Positions 9,091 to 16,853 of a stretch of 64,000 nucleotides of DNA are shown here, piece by piece. Each line of letters opens with the position of its first letter. Positions within the stretch are counted from its first letter, which is position 1. Source of the stretch: CAIMUX01 sp964473865 (GTDB lineage Bacteria; Eisenbacteria; RBG-16-71-46; CAIMUX01); assembly GCA_964473865.1 (NCBI GenBank), contig CAYYQN010000017.1:23705-87704 (forward strand), given 5' to 3'. A model generated the notes under the pieces. The model made no database searches and was not told the origin of the DNA. It saw nothing but the letters and a program-made list of their open reading frames with translations. The position numbers and the translations under genes are program-made.

Positions 9091-9366
9091 CGCCCGGCTC
9101 GTCGGGCCCTGAAGGCGGCGACGAGGACCCGCCGGCGCGGGATGTCGCTCCGGCTGCGGCCGTCGGCGTGGCCGACGCCTCGGGTGGGCTGCCTCGCCGT
9201 CCGCACCCGCCCATTCATCGGCTCTGGGCGGACGGCCCCCGATCCGGCGGCTCGACCCGCCTCGGCTCCGGGCAGTCCGCTGGAGGACGTTCCGCTGATG
9301 GATGCCGCTTGACCCCTCTCCGCCCCGCCGCCATCCTCCGCCGCGGGAGACCCCGGGTGCGGACGG

Positions 9367-9450
9367 ATGCGATCGGCCGGCGGCAACAAGCCCCTCGCGG
9401 CGCGCATCCTCGGCCTCGATCGCCGGGCCCTCTCTCGCAAGCCGGAGCTG
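9367..9450 (+). pseudogene. Relic of a Fis-type (NtrC-family) DNA-binding helix-turn-helix
   Basis: One frame reads 'GGNKPLAARILGLDRRALSR', which fits the C-terminal Fis-like HTH of sigma-54-dependent regulators (pattern GGNKxxAAxxLGIxRxTLYRKL). Upstream in the same frame is a stop at 9310-9312, and no AAA+ ATPase domain precedes it, so only the DNA-binding end survives. The final residues are off-pattern (Lys-Pro-Glu where Lys-Leu is expected). Together with the sigma relic about 300 bp upstream it suggests a former regulatory locus that decayed. Confidence 0.5.
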
Positions 9451-9559
9451 GGGGAGAAGAGCGGCCCCGCGTGGCGGCTTGTCACGCGCGCGGCTTGTCA
9501 CTCCGGAACGCGTCCCGGAAGGCCGCCGGATCGAAGCGCACGGAGGATGCGAAGACCCC

Positions 9560-11005
9560 ATGGCAAGCCTGATCCGGACCCCGGAGGGGGGCCACTGCGC
9601 GCCCGCTCGCGTGCCGAGCGAGGACGACACCGTCGTCCGATCCCTGCGACGCCGGATCTTCGAGGCCAAGCTGCGTTTGGCGCGTCCCGCGGAACTCACC
9701 GAGTTGCGCGAGCTCGCGCGTCACGAGCGGCTCGATCCCGAGCGTCTGTGTGCCCTCCAGCGGGCTCGGGCGGCCGAGATCGTGCGCTTCGCGATGTCGC
9801 GAAGCGACTTCTATCGCGAGCGCTATGCGCGCGCGGGGGTCCGGGAGCGCGACCTCTCCGACCCCGCCGCGTTCCAGTCACTTCCGGTGCTCGAGCGCGC
9901 CGACGTCAGGGATCACTTCGAGCGAATCCGCTCCGTCGAGGCAACGCCCGAGAACTCCCAACAGGAGGTGACCGGCGGCACCACGAACGAGCCGCTGCGG
10001 ATCCTGCGTGACGCGCGCGCGGAGCACCGCACGATCAGCCGGCGGCTCTACCGGTGGTGGGGCGTGGAGCCCAGCGACAATCACGCGGTGGCCTGGCGCG
10101 AGACGAGCTTCAAGCGCTGGCAGATGCTCCGCCACGACGCCCTCTGGTGGCCCACACGGACCCTGCGGTTGGACGTGAACGCCATCGACGCCGCGGCGCT
10201 CGCCTCCTTTGTCGAGGGGTGGAAACGGGTCCGGCCGGCCCTGCTGCTGGGCTACGTGGGCGCCGTGATCGAAGTGGCGCGCGCCATCGAGCTCCGCGGC
10301 CGAAAGCTGCCGCCGCCGAGAGCCGTCGGCACCACGGCGGCGCCGATCTCACCGGCACAGAAGCAGTACCTGGGCGAAATCTTCGGCGCGCCCGTCTACG
10401 ACACCTACCAGTGCATGGAGGTGCCGATGCTGGCCGGCGAGTGCCGGGCGCGCCAAGGACTCCACGTCTTCGCCGACTGCCGGCTCGTCGAGATCCTCGA
10501 CGCCACCGGCCGCCCCGCCGGACCCGGCGAGACCGGGAGCGTCGTGGTCACCGACTTCCGCAACCGCGTCTTCCCCTTCATCCGCTATCGCCTGGGCGAC
10601 CGCGCGCGCTGGAAGCAGGGCGCCTGCGCCTGCGGCCTCGCGTTCCCGCAGCTCGAACCCGTGTGCGGCCGCTCCACAGACTCGCTGCGCTTCCCGAGCG
10701 GGCTCGTGGTCTCCGGTGACGGCATCCTCGAGATCTTCGACGACGCGCCGGACGCGGTCCGCTTCTACCAGATCTGGCAGGCGGCGGACTACTCGCTGCG
10801 GCTGCGCTGTGTGCCGGGCAGGGACCCGAACGCCGCCGCCCTCATGCAGCGGGGCGCCGACCGGCTGCGCCAGGCCGTGCGCGAGGAGGTGCCGGTGCGA
10901 CTCGAAGTGATCGACGCGATCGAGCACGATCGCGGCAAGCAGCGCATCGTCGTGAGCGAGGCGCCCGGCGCCTCGGCGCCGCGCCCGCCCGGCGGGAGGC
11001 GTTGA
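9560..11005 (+). CDS. Phenylacetate-CoA ligase-like (PaaK/CapK family) adenylate-forming protein
   Basis: The 481-aa protein belongs to the adenylate-forming PaaK/CapK family, which activates carboxylates by ATP; CapK-type members occur in surface polysaccharide loci. The AMP-binding motif is 'TGGTTNEPLRI' (residues about 138-148). It continues with 'PRAVGTTAAPISPAQ', 'YDTYQCMEVPMLAGEC' and the hinge-like 'FPFIRYRLGDRARW' followed by a CAC...C pair. The ATG at 9560 follows a GGAGGA at 9542-9547 at somewhat long spacing; a start a few codons downstream is possible. It stands alone between the relic tract and the secreted RCC1-like gene, so its substrate cannot be inferred from context. Confidence 0.75.
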   Translation: MASLIRTPEGGHCAPARVPSEDDTVVRSLRRRIFEAKLRLARPAELTELRELARHERLDPERLCALQRARAAEIVRFAMSRSDFYRERYARAGVRERDLSDPAAFQSLPVLERADVRDHFERIRSVEATPENSQQEVTGGTTNEPLRILRDARAEHRTISRRLYRWWGVEPSDNHAVAWRETSFKRWQMLRHDALWWPTRTLRLDVNAIDAAALASFVEGWKRVRPALLLGYVGAVIEVARAIELRGRKLPPPRAVGTTAAPISPAQKQYLGEIFGAPVYDTYQCMEVPMLAGECRARQGLHVFADCRLVEILDATGRPAGPGETGSVVVTDFRNRVFPFIRYRLGDRARWKQGACACGLAFPQLEPVCGRSTDSLRFPSGLVVSGDGILEIFDDAPDAVRFYQIWQAADYSLRLRCVPGRDPNAAALMQRGADRLRQAVREEVPVRLEVIDAIEHDRGKQRIVVSEAPGASAPRPPGGRR

Positions 11006-11018
11006 GCGATGACGCCGC

Positions 11019-11047
11019 TTGCACCGCCGGCCCCCCGGTAGTATCCT
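11019..11047 (+). promoter_or_regulatory. Putative sigma-70-type promoter for the RCC1-like gene
   Basis: TTGCAC at 11019-11024 and TATCCT at 11042-11047 are separated by 17 bp, an ideal spacing for a housekeeping promoter. They lie about 50 bp before the ATG at 11098, which has an AAAGGAGGA ribosome site. Both boxes match the consensus at four of six positions. This is a sequence inference only. Confidence 0.35.
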
Positions 11048-11097
11048 TTGCGCGCTGTGAGTGATCTGGTAAGGACCGGGCGTCAAAGGAGGACCCC

Positions 11098-13242
11098 ATG
11101 CGGTGGGTGATGGTGGCGTGTTTCCTGGCTTTTCTCGGCACCCAGGGGGGAACCACGGCGAGCGCGCAAGACGGCGCCATCGTGGCCTGGGGCGGAAACT
11201 GGTTGAACCAGTGCGATGTTCCGGCGCTCACCAACGGTTTTGTGGGAGTCGCGGGAGGGTACGAGCACAGCCTCGGCCTGAAGGCCGAAGGAGTGGTGCT
11301 GGCGTGGGGTTCCAACTACCAGGGCCAGTGCAACGTGCCTTCGCCCAACACCGGCTTCGTGATGGTGGCGGCCGGGTACTTCCACAGCCTGGCCCTCAAG
11401 GAAGACGGCACGATTGTGGCCTGGGGCGAGAACGACGACGGCCAGTGCCAGGTCCCGGAGCCGAACTCCGGCTTCACGGCGATCGCGGCCGGCGGGTATC
11501 ACAGCCTGGCCCTCAAGGAAGACGGCGCGATTGTCGCCTGGGGAGCCAACTGGAGCGGGCAGTGCATCGTTCCCCCGCCCAACGCCGGGTTCGTGAAAAT
11601 CGCCGCGGGCAGCACGCACAGCCTTGGCCTCAAGGCGGACAGCACAATCGCAGCCTGGGGGGATGATTATGATGGCCAGTGCCAGGTCCCGGAACCGAAC
11701 TCCGGCTACACGGCCATTGCCGGGGGATACTCTCACAGCCTGGCAGTCCGATCCGACGGCTCGGTCGCGGCCTGGGGGAACAACACCTACTATCAGTGCA
11801 CCGTTCCGGCGCCCAATGCCGGGTTCGTGGCCGTGGCCGGGGGTTACCAGCACAGCCTCGGACTTCGAGCGGACAGCACGATCGCGGCCTGGGGGGCCAA
11901 CTTCCACGGCCAGTGCAATATCCCCGCGCCCAACTCCGACTTCGTCGCCATGGCGGCGGGGCTCTATCACAGCCTGGGCCTGAAGGCTCCCGCCCCCGCC
12001 CCGGGATCCTGCTGCTACCCGGACGGATCCTGCCTGGTCACGCTGGAGACCGCCTGCGCGGGCGTCTGGACGGCGGCCGGCGCCTGCGTCCCGAACAGCT
12101 GCCAGAATCCCAACGCCAACGGCGTGCTCTGGGTGCACGACACCGGCATCGTCTACTCGACCGATCTGGTACAACCCGTCGTCAGCCCGCCTCCGGCCGA
12201 CATCACCGGAGTCGACAACGAGCAGCCGCAGGACGGAATCGACCGGGTGTGGAAGGTCTATGCGGCGTTTCCGACCGGAAGCCACCCCCGGCTGAAAAGC
12301 GTGGGTTGGGGCATCGACTTCCCCGACGCCGCGGCCTCCCCCTACGCGTATGTCGGGGTGCTCTCGACCGGCTGCGGGCTACCGCACGAGGACGGTCCAT
12401 ACACGGACATCGCCATCACCGAGTTCGGCTTTCCGACCGCCGGCGGCGGCATGATCTACCAGACATTCACCACCGGCCCCCGGATCACCGCGGTGGTCGA
12501 GCTTTTCTACTTCACCGGGCGCAGCTACGCCTCTCCCCCCGGCGGACCCGTGACCTTCCACACCGTGCCGTACTACCAGCCGGACCTGGGGCTCTTCTTC
12601 AGTGACGCGGTTCCGGCGATCTCCGCTCCCATCGCGGGGTACGGCTCGCTCGGGTTCGGCCAGGCCGGCGAGACACCCTGCCCATCGGAGGGTGTCCCCG
12701 CGGGCGCCTGCTGCGACCACGCCACGGGCGCCTGCGAGATGACGGTCGAGCTTGATTGTTCGTTCGACTGGCTGGGCGCCTGCGTCCCGTGTAGTGCGCA
12801 GACCTGCACGGCCGCGAGCGGATCCTGCTGCTTCCCTGACGGCTCCTGCCAGGTTCTCGCCTCCGCAGCCTGTGTCACGGCGGGCGGTACCTGGACGATC
12901 AACGGGGTCTGTGAGCCCAACCCCTGCCCCGGGTCCGCAGCGGCACCGGAGGGAAGAATCCCCGGCGCGCGGCTCCAGGTCGTGGCCGCCCCGAATCCAG
13001 GCACCGGAAGCCTCGCCATCCACTGCCTGCTCCCCGCAGACGCGCGAACGACCATTGTGCTGTTCGATGCTTCCGGCCGGCGGGTGCGCCGATTGCACGA
13101 CGGGAATCTGCCGGCCGGGGAGACGCGGCTGGTCTGGGACGGGCGCGACGACTCCGGTCGGGAGGTGCCCAAAGGGGTGTACCTGGTCAAGGCCGCGAAC
13201 GCCGCGGGATCGGCGACCGGCCGTGTGGTGCGCGCGCAGTAA
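11098..13242 (+). CDS. Secreted RCC1-like repeat protein with cysteine cassettes and FlgD-type tail
   Basis: The 714-aa protein begins with a signal peptide (about residues 1-23, hydrophobic 'VMVACFLAFLG', cleavage after ASA). Residues about 25-298 are roughly eight tandem RCC1-like blades of the form IVAWGxNxxGQCxVPxPNxGF-VAxAAGxxHSLGLKxD; each carries an unusual QC pair. A cysteine cassette ('GSCCYPDGSC', about 301-336) follows. Next is an unnamed domain of about 180 residues that is also found at the N-terminus of the S8-like protein at 19651-22863, then two more cysteine cassettes. The C-terminal 80 residues are a FlgD-Ig-like tail ending in 'WDGRDDSGREVPKGVYLV'. It is probably exported and surface-attached. 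Function is unknown; a paralogue lies at 54354-55682. Confidence 0.8.
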   Translation: MRWVMVACFLAFLGTQGGTTASAQDGAIVAWGGNWLNQCDVPALTNGFVGVAGGYEHSLGLKAEGVVLAWGSNYQGQCNVPSPNTGFVMVAAGYFHSLALKEDGTIVAWGENDDGQCQVPEPNSGFTAIAAGGYHSLALKEDGAIVAWGANWSGQCIVPPPNAGFVKIAAGSTHSLGLKADSTIAAWGDDYDGQCQVPEPNSGYTAIAGGYSHSLAVRSDGSVAAWGNNTYYQCTVPAPNAGFVAVAGGYQHSLGLRADSTIAAWGANFHGQCNIPAPNSDFVAMAAGLYHSLGLKAPAPAPGSCCYPDGSCLVTLETACAGVWTAAGACVPNSCQNPNANGVLWVHDTGIVYSTDLVQPVVSPPPADITGVDNEQPQDGIDRVWKVYAAFPTGSHPRLKSVGWGIDFPDAAASPYAYVGVLSTGCGLPHEDGPYTDIAITEFGFPTAGGGMIYQTFTTGPRITAVVELFYFTGRSYASPPGGPVTFHTVPYYQPDLGLFFSDAVPAISAPIAGYGSLGFGQAGETPCPSEGVPAGACCDHATGACEMTVELDCSFDWLGACVPCSAQTCTAASGSCCFPDGSCQVLASAACVTAGGTWTINGVCEPNPCPGSAAAPEGRIPGARLQVVAAPNPGTGSLAIHCLLPADARTTIVLFDASGRRVRRLHDGNLPAGETRLVWDGRDDSGREVPKGVYLVKAANAAGSATGRVVRAQ

Positions 13243-13287
13243 ACCCCGCTTCCGGGCATTCCAGCCTTCGGACTGAGGAAGGGCGGC

Positions 13288-13303
13288 GGGGAGTCGGCTC
13301 CCC
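13288..13303 (+). terminator. Possible hairpin after the RCC1-like gene
   Basis: GGGGAG at 13288-13293 can pair with CTCCCC at 13298-13303 across a TCGG loop, 45 bp after the stop codon. There is no T-tract, so it is a weak terminator call. Confidence 0.25.
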
Positions 13304-13314
13304 CCGGAACGTTC

Positions 13315-14232
13315 GTGACCGGCGGAGCCCGCGCGGCTGAAGGCCGCGATCGCGGGTGGGCCCGGCGCCTGCGGCCTCTGGGCGCCGGCAACTGCCATGC
13401 CTCGTTCGAGATCGACGCCGGCCAAGGCCCGCGCATCCTCCGCCTCAGTCCCGCCGGCGAAGACCCGGCGCTCCTGGAAGCCGCAATGCAGCGGCTCGCC
13501 GGCCTGGCGCGGCTCGGGGCGCCGGTCGTGTGCCCGGTGCCCTCCCGTCGCGGCCTGTTCGCGGAGCCGGTGATCTATGAAGGGCGCGCTGTAGTCGCCA
13601 CGCTCATGGAGAAGGCGATCGGTTCCTCCCACGAGCGACTCTCCGAGACCAACCTCGCCGATCGCGGCTTCACCGAGATTGGCCGCGCCCTGGCTCGACT
13701 GCACGCGGCCATGGATGCGCTGTTCGGCGCCGACGCTGGTCTTCCTCCCTGGTTTGCGCACGTGAGCTGCTTCTGTCTCGCCGATCCGGAGGGCTCCGGC
13801 GGCGGCCCGGCGCTCGACGTCTATCGCAAGTACTTCAAGATCTGCCGGGCTTTCGGCGAGAGCGGCCCGGGTTGGGGCGCCATCCATGGCGATCTGCACT
13901 TCGACAATCTCATCGTGGACCAGGCCGGCGGCCAGGTCACGTTCTGCGACTTCGACGACTGCTGCCGCGGTTGGAGCGCGATAGACCTGGCTCTGCTCGT
14001 CTTCGACCTCGGCGTGATCCTGGATTGCCGGGACCGCCTGACCGCGGTGGCGCACCGACAATGCCGGGCGATCCCCGTGGCCGATACCGGCAGGTACGGC
14101 GCGGGGCCGCCGCGTCCGCCGACGCCCCGTAGAACCTCGCCCCCGCCGACATCGACGCGCGTCGGAATCTGCCCGCGGATTGCCGCGGGCGGCGGCGCCT
14201 CCGGAATTGACCGGGCGCGCGCGAGTTGGTAG
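13315..14232 (+). CDS. APH/choline-kinase-fold phosphotransferase, C-terminus apparently lost
   Basis: Residues 1-238 fit an aminoglycoside/choline kinase fold. The catalytic loop is 'IHGDLHFDNLIVD' (catalytic D193, N198) and the metal site is 'FCDFDDCCRGWSAIDLALLV' (D212). An N-terminal lobe and a 'EIGRALARLHAAMDALFG' helix precede them. After about residue 238 (near base 14029) the sequence turns into Pro/Arg/Thr-rich residues with no family similarity, where about 60-90 more helical residues are usual. The real gene was therefore probably truncated or frameshifted and the frame happens to stay open to 14232. The start is a GTG at 13315. It ends 52 bp before the RiPP-like precursor and may once have been part of that locus, but a promoter-like sequence lies between them. 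Confidence 0.55.
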   Translation: MTGGARAAEGRDRGWARRLRPLGAGNCHASFEIDAGQGPRILRLSPAGEDPALLEAAMQRLAGLARLGAPVVCPVPSRRGLFAEPVIYEGRAVVATLMEKAIGSSHERLSETNLADRGFTEIGRALARLHAAMDALFGADAGLPPWFAHVSCFCLADPEGSGGGPALDVYRKYFKICRAFGESGPGWGAIHGDLHFDNLIVDQAGGQVTFCDFDDCCRGWSAIDLALLVFDLGVILDCRDRLTAVAHRQCRAIPVADTGRYGAGPPRPPTPRRTSPPPTSTRVGICPRIAAGGGASGIDRARASW

Positions 14233-14235
14233 CTT
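14207..14235 (+). promoter_or_regulatory. Putative promoter of the RiPP-like cluster
   Basis: TTGACC at 14207-14212 (five of six to the -35 consensus) is followed after exactly 17 bp by TAGCTT at 14230-14235. The precursor start codon is 50 bp downstream. The position, at the dead end of the truncated kinase frame and before the first small gene, supports a dedicated promoter for the cluster. Inference from sequence only. Confidence 0.4.
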
Positions 14236-14284
14236 GGATTCGCGCCCGCACCACCAGCCGCGCAAGACAGAAACGGAGGATCTG

Positions 14285-14464
14285 ATGGAGCGCCAACCTC
14301 CCGCGCCGAACGCGCCGCGTACCCCTGGAGCCCCGCCCGCGCTCGAGGGCGCCACCGGGAAGCTGCCCTACGAGCCGCCCATGGTGACATTCGTGCCGCT
14401 GCAGATCGAAGAACGCCTGATGGCCTGCACGAAGATGGGCACCTGCGCCTCCGATATCAGCTGA
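14285..14464 (+). CDS. Putative RiPP precursor peptide, 59 aa
   Basis: A GGAGGA ribosome site lies five bases before the ATG. The peptide has a Pro/Ala-rich N-terminal part, a central 'LPYEPPMVTFVPLQIEERL' segment (residues about 27-45) and a short C-terminus 'MACTKMGTCASDIS' with C48 and C54. A small leader with a conserved Tyr-Glu-Pro-Pro type segment followed by a short Cys/Thr/Ser-containing core, directly before a PqqD-like protein and a radical SAM enzyme, is the usual arrangement of a ribosomally made, modified peptide. The likely core is residues 46-59. Which residues are modified is not known. The same frame extends upstream, but the ribosome site decides the start. Confidence 0.65.
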   Translation: MERQPPAPNAPRTPGAPPALEGATGKLPYEPPMVTFVPLQIEERLMACTKMGTCASDIS

Positions 14465-14495
14465 CGCGCGTCCGGATCGGAGTGAAGGAACCCGC

Positions 14496-14762
14496 ATGAA
14501 GCGCAGCGGCGACGTAGTGCTCCATGATGTCGCCGGCGAGGCGATCCTGGTCCCGCTCGGCGCGAAGGTCGTGGACCTCAACGGCCTCCTGGTGCTCAAC
14601 GCCACCGGTCGGTTCGTCTGGGAGGAGCTGGCGCAAGAGCGCTCCGCCGACGAGCTCGCGGAGGCGGTCAGCGCGCGCTTCGAGGTGACGCCCGAGTCGG
14701 CACGCGCCGACGTGCAGCAATTCGTGGATCAGCTGGCCGGGCTGGGGCTGCTTGCGCCGTGA
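14496..14762 (+). CDS. PqqD-like RiPP recognition element protein
   Basis: The 88-aa protein matches the PqqD family: an N-terminal beta hairpin region ('EAILVPLGAKVVDLNGLLV'), then 'LNATGRFVWEEL' and a helical second half ('ADELAEAVSARFEV...ADVQQFVDQLAGLGLL'). These proteins form a winged helix that binds the leader of a precursor peptide and presents it to the modifying enzyme. It lies 31 bp after the 59-aa peptide and its stop overlaps the GTG start of the radical SAM gene (GTGA at 14759-14762). The order recognition protein then radical SAM enzyme copies pqqD-pqqE. Nothing else of PQQ biosynthesis is nearby, so the product is not PQQ. Confidence 0.85.
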   Translation: MKRSGDVVLHDVAGEAILVPLGAKVVDLNGLLVLNATGRFVWEELAQERSADELAEAVSARFEVTPESARADVQQFVDQLAGLGLLAP

Positions 14763-16003
14763 CCGATTCCGGCGTCGCGCGAGGTGCCGTCCCATCCAGT
14801 CCTTCCGGACGTCCCGGGGCTCGCCCGCCGGACCTCTCCGCGCCCCGCGGATCCCGCGCCGCCGGTCGATGCGGCTCCCCGCCCTCCGGGCGCTCATCCG
14901 ACGGGCCCGACCCCGCGGGCCGCTCTTCCCGCAGTCTGCCCGCGGCCTATGGCCCGCTGGTCCGCGAACTGCATCGCCGCGCCGCCGCAGTCGGAATGCC
15001 GCTGCACGGCACCTTCGAGCTGACCAGCCGCTGCAACCTGCGTTGCCGGATGTGCTATGTCCGGCAGCCCGCCGCGGATCGCGCGCAGCTGGAGCGGGAG
15101 CTTCCGGCGGGCGCCTGGCTGGAGCTGGCGCGCGCCGCAGTGGACCAGGGGACGGTCTTCCTTCTGCTGACCGGAGGAGAGATCCTCCTGCGTCCCGACT
15201 TCTTCGAGCTGTACGAGCCTTTGACGCGCCTGGGCGTCGTCCTCACGCTGTTCAGCAACGGCACGCTGATCACCGAGGAGGTCGCCGACCGGTTGGCGGC
15301 CGCGCCGCCCAGTCACATCGCGGTCACCCTCTATGGCGCCTCGCCCGAGACCTATGCCGCGGTCACGGGCCGCGGCGAAAGCTTCGACCGTGCCTGTGCC
15401 GGCGTCCAGCGCCTGGTGGATCGGCGCGTGCCGCTCTGCTTGAAGGCCACGCTGACGCGTCAGAATGCCGCCGATCTCGCAGCCTTGCGTCGCCTGGCCG
15501 GGGATTGGGGCGTGCCGTTCCGGGCCGGCTGGCTGCTCTCGCGGCGCAGGGACGGCGGATCCTCGGAAGTCGAGGACTGCCGGCTCTCCACCGACGAGTG
15601 CCTCGCCATCGAGGCCCTGGACAGCGCCGCCACGGCGGAGTGGGAAGCGCTCAGCCGAGACCAGGCGGCCTCTGGTGTCGCCGGCGAGGAGAACTTCTAC
15701 TGCCTGGCCGGACAATCCGCATTTGCGGTCGACCCCGCGGGAGCGATGAACATCTGCCTCGACCTGCGCCAGCCCGGCGCCCGACCACTCGAGGCCGGAT
15801 TCGCGGCAGCGTGGGAAGCGGTACGGCGACGCGCGGCGGCGGCTCCTCCCCTTGCCGCGCCCTGCCGCGCTTGTGACGCCCGCGTCTACTGCGCGCGTTG
15901 TCCCGCCTGGTCGTGGATCGAGACCGGCACCCTGGACGCACCGGTGGAGTACTTGTGCGGAATCGCCCGGGCCAGGAAGGCTCGCCATGGCGCCGGGGTC
16001 TAG
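14759..16003 (+). CDS. Radical SAM/SPASM peptide-modifying enzyme
   Basis: The cluster motif C92-x3-C96-x2-C99 ('CNLRCRMCYV') binds the SAM 4Fe-4S cluster, and 'LLTGGEILLRPDFFELY' is the GGE motif. A SPASM-like C-terminal region carries further cysteines ('FYCLAGQ', 'NICLDLR', 'CRACDARVYCARCP', 'YLCGIAR') for auxiliary clusters. Enzymes with this layout crosslink or epimerise peptide side chains in RiPP pathways (PqqE, sactipeptide and ranthipeptide maturases). The 414-aa frame starts with GTG overlapping the PqqD-like stop; its first 60 residues are Ser/Pro/Arg-rich without similarity, so a later start is possible. The next gene starts 17 bp before its stop. Confidence 0.85.
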   Translation: MTDSGVARGAVPSSPSGRPGARPPDLSAPRGSRAAGRCGSPPSGRSSDGPDPAGRSSRSLPAAYGPLVRELHRRAAAVGMPLHGTFELTSRCNLRCRMCYVRQPAADRAQLERELPAGAWLELARAAVDQGTVFLLLTGGEILLRPDFFELYEPLTRLGVVLTLFSNGTLITEEVADRLAAAPPSHIAVTLYGASPETYAAVTGRGESFDRACAGVQRLVDRRVPLCLKATLTRQNAADLAALRRLAGDWGVPFRAGWLLSRRRDGGSSEVEDCRLSTDECLAIEALDSAATAEWEALSRDQAASGVAGEENFYCLAGQSAFAVDPAGAMNICLDLRQPGARPLEAGFAAAWEAVRRRAAAAPPLAAPCRACDARVYCARCPAWSWIETGTLDAPVEYLCGIARARKARHGAGV

Positions 16004-16853
16004 CTTCTCCATCACGGTGGCCGGCATCGAGCTCGAGGTCGAGTGTCCTCTCACGCCAGCCGAGCTGGGGATCACCCGGCGGCTGGGCCCGTTCCTGGCG
16101 AAGCCCGAACAGCCCGCCGTGCGCCGGCGCGTGCGCTGGGAGGAGGCGGCGGCCGAACCGCTGCCCCACGGCGCGCTGATCTACAATCCCGGGGCGGTGT
16201 GGCGGCTCTACCGCGCCGGCCGGGATCTGGAGGTCGCGCTCGAATACCCGACCGAGCCACGCGCGATCCTGCAGACCAACGACACCTGGTCCGACTTCAC
16301 GCTGATCGAGCACCGCAACGGACCGCACTGGCAGAGCGTGCTGCGCAGCGGCGCCACCGAGCTTCTGGTCCGCGCGGGGGTCCTGGCTGCGGGCGGGCTG
16401 GTTCTGCATGCGTCCGGACTGGACGTCGGCGGGCGGGGCATCGTCTTTGTCGGGCACTCCGGCGCAGGCAAGAGCACGCAGGTCGCGCTCTGGCGCGATC
16501 AGCGCGACACGGTCCCCCTGAGTGACGACCGGATCGCCGTGCGCATCGAAGACGGCAGAGCACGCTCCTACGGCACGCCGTGGGGGGGCACATTGGAGAT
16601 CGCCCGGAACGGCAGCGCGCCCCTCTCCGCGCTCGTGCTGGTGGAGCACGCGCCGGACAACGAGCTCCAGCGGCTGTCGGTCGCCGATGCGGCCCCCCTG
16701 ATCCTGGCTCGCGCATTCCTGCCCTACTGGGACCGGGGGCTCATGGGGCTGGCCCTGGGCAATCTCCAGGGCATTCTGGAGCGGACTCCCGTCTACCGTC
16801 TCCGCTGCCGTCCGGAGCCGGCGGTCGTTCCGCTGGTGCGGGCGATCCTGTGA
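15987..16853 (+). CDS. HPr-kinase-like P-loop protein
   Basis: The 288-aa protein has the C-terminal HPr kinase/phosphorylase-like core. The P-loop is 'FVGHSGAGKSTQVAL' (about residues 156-170), preceded by 'AGGLVLHASGLDVGGRGIV' and followed by 'PLSDDRIAVR', which matches the second catalytic segment, and 'YGTPWGGTLEI'. The N-terminal half is not the HPrK regulatory domain. HPrK-like genes occur beside PqqD-like proteins in several peptide clusters, and one lasso-peptide cluster member phosphorylates the precursor's terminal serine. Here the precursor ends in Ser, so phosphorylation is a reasonable guess. No HPr (ptsH) gene is nearby, which argues against carbon catabolite control. It overlaps both neighbours. 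Confidence 0.75.
   Translation: MAPGSSFSITVAGIELEVECPLTPAELGITRRLGPFLAKPEQPAVRRRVRWEEAAAEPLPHGALIYNPGAVWRLYRAGRDLEVALEYPTEPRAILQTNDTWSDFTLIEHRNGPHWQSVLRSGATELLVRAGVLAAGGLVLHASGLDVGGRGIVFVGHSGAGKSTQVALWRDQRDTVPLSDDRIAVRIEDGRARSYGTPWGGTLEIARNGSAPLSALVLVEHAPDNELQRLSVADAAPLILARAFLPYWDRGLMGLALGNLQGILERTPVYRLRCRPEPAVVPLVRAIL

Noticed and set aside
14496..16003. PQQ biosynthesis (pqqD-pqqE)
   Set aside because: The precursor lacks the Glu-x3-Tyr of PqqA, and pqqB, pqqC and pqqF are absent.
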